This document shows, piece by piece, positions 33,559 through 33,938 of a stretch of DNA of 33,938 nucleotides. Made by a program: the position numbers and the translations under genes. This DNA is from Myxococcaceae bacterium (lineage in GTDB: Bacteria; Myxococcota; Myxococcia; Myxococcales; UBA5297). The notes under the pieces were generated by a model. It saw only the letters and a list, made by a program, of their open reading frames with translations. It did not search any database and was not told the DNA's origin. Each line of letters begins with the position of its first letter. Position 1 is the first letter of the stretch. The stretch lies in contig JAFVYB010000104.1 in the NCBI GenBank assembly GCA_017500825.1, positions 1 through 33,938 of the forward strand, written 5' to 3'.

Positions 33559-33587
33559 GCCCTAGTCGAAGAACGCCCGAGACGCAA
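33559..33587 (-). promoter_or_regulatory. Promoter of dnaE and the genes after it
   Basis: Minus strand TTGCGT (33587-33582), 17-nt spacer, TAGGGC (33564-33559). The leader would be about 32 nt to ATG 33520. Confidence 0.65.
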
Positions 33588-33758
33588 CCTCATTGTTTTT
33601 GTTTTTATTTTGTTTTTTACCTTTAGTTTTTGTTTTCTTTTTCGTTTCCCATAAACATAACTTCCCAGCAAGCTCGATTTAATTTATTGAAAAAGACGCG
33701 TTTCCGAATTGTTTTATGTTTTAAACATTTAAAAACGTTTTATTGGAGCTCCGCTTCA

Positions 33759-33938
33759 CCGCTCGGAAAGCGCGATTTCTCTAAAGATATTTATCTTTAA
33801 AAACAATCATTCCAAGACGCCGCTCGGAAAGCGCGGACCGCGAGTGCGTCCGACACACTTGATGTGCCCTCAATTCACGAGGGGGAAAAACCAATGGTTG
33901 TTTCCCCCTCGTGGCTCCCCTTTTTCCTTACCCGCCCC
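33759..33938 (-). repeat. Hairpin repeat element, copy R3, cut by the window edge
   Basis: The reverse complement of 33938 back to about 33795 matches copy R2 with few differences. The long hairpin CACGAGGGGGAAA/TTTCCCCCTCGTG (33877-33914) has a perfect 13-bp outer stem. The small GC hairpin CGCT-TTCCG-AGCG occurs twice (near 33760 and 33821), separated by a perfect TAAAGATA/TATCTTTA hairpin at 33782-33799. The region 33590-33758 is very AT-rich with no gene; GCTCGATTTAATTT near 33674 also occurs near 23497. Confidence 0.8.

Noticed and set aside
23602..33938. Composite transposon carrying dnaE to epmA between inverted elements
   Set aside because: No transposase or target duplication is visible and dnaE is an essential core gene; dispersed copies of a repeat family explain the inverted placement better.

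Overview
The window looks like chromosomal DNA from a high-GC deltaproteobacterial or Myxococcota-type organism (Bradymonadia would fit). This is inferred from gene content, not from any marker gene. The signs are an FHA-domain membrane protein, two Hanks-type Ser/Thr kinases, PEGA-type repeats, many lipoproteins, a Tgl/PilF-like TPR lipoprotein beside a RodZ-like protein, and a FusA2-like EF-G. Several recognisable sigma70-type promoters share a -35 TTGnnn, a spacer of 16-18 nt and an unusual -10 beginning TAG.

Layout. 1-830: a gene-poor strip with a minus-strand promoter serving a gene off the left edge, short repeats, and the 3' end of a Mu-like phage tail sheath gene. 830-1675: an AT-rich island with one SAF-domain membrane protein. 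1675-3813: FHA protein. 4155-4343: tRNA-Leu(GAG) with its own promoter and terminator. 7897-4450 (minus): nrdR, ribD, a CpoB-like lipoprotein and a LysM protein, in tight or overlapping order. 9128-8004 and 11289-9277 (minus): a PEGA-like lipoprotein and a zinc-ribbon/kinase/PEGA protein that share an unusual cysteine-containing PEGA variant. 17871-11498 (minus): a probable operon of an unknown 154-aa protein, a Tgl/PilF-like lipoprotein, RodZ-like, RecO, a second kinase and a U32 (RlhA-like) protein. 18783-18085 (minus): a secreted protein with its own promoter. 18968-21323 (plus): a promoter, a structured RNA ending in a terminator, then the EF-G-like gene. 21397-23019 (plus): a rhodanese lipoprotein and a DUF1848 protein.

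23020-23825 has no convincing gene. It holds a 27-bp palindromic tandem array and two copies of a hairpin repeat element. 33520-23826 (minus) is a tightly packed six-gene run: dnaE, polysaccharide pyruvyl transferase, flippase, F420-dehydrogenase-like iron-sulfur protein, glycosyltransferase, epmA. A third copy of the hairpin element lies upstream of dnaE in opposite orientation, so the run is flanked by inverted copies.

The signals least explained by known genes are the hairpin repeat family, the 27-bp array, the structured RNA before the EF-G paralogue, the linkage of a surface-polysaccharide module to dnaE, and the cysteine-PEGA repeats shared by two neighbouring genes. All function calls come from reading motifs; no database search was possible.
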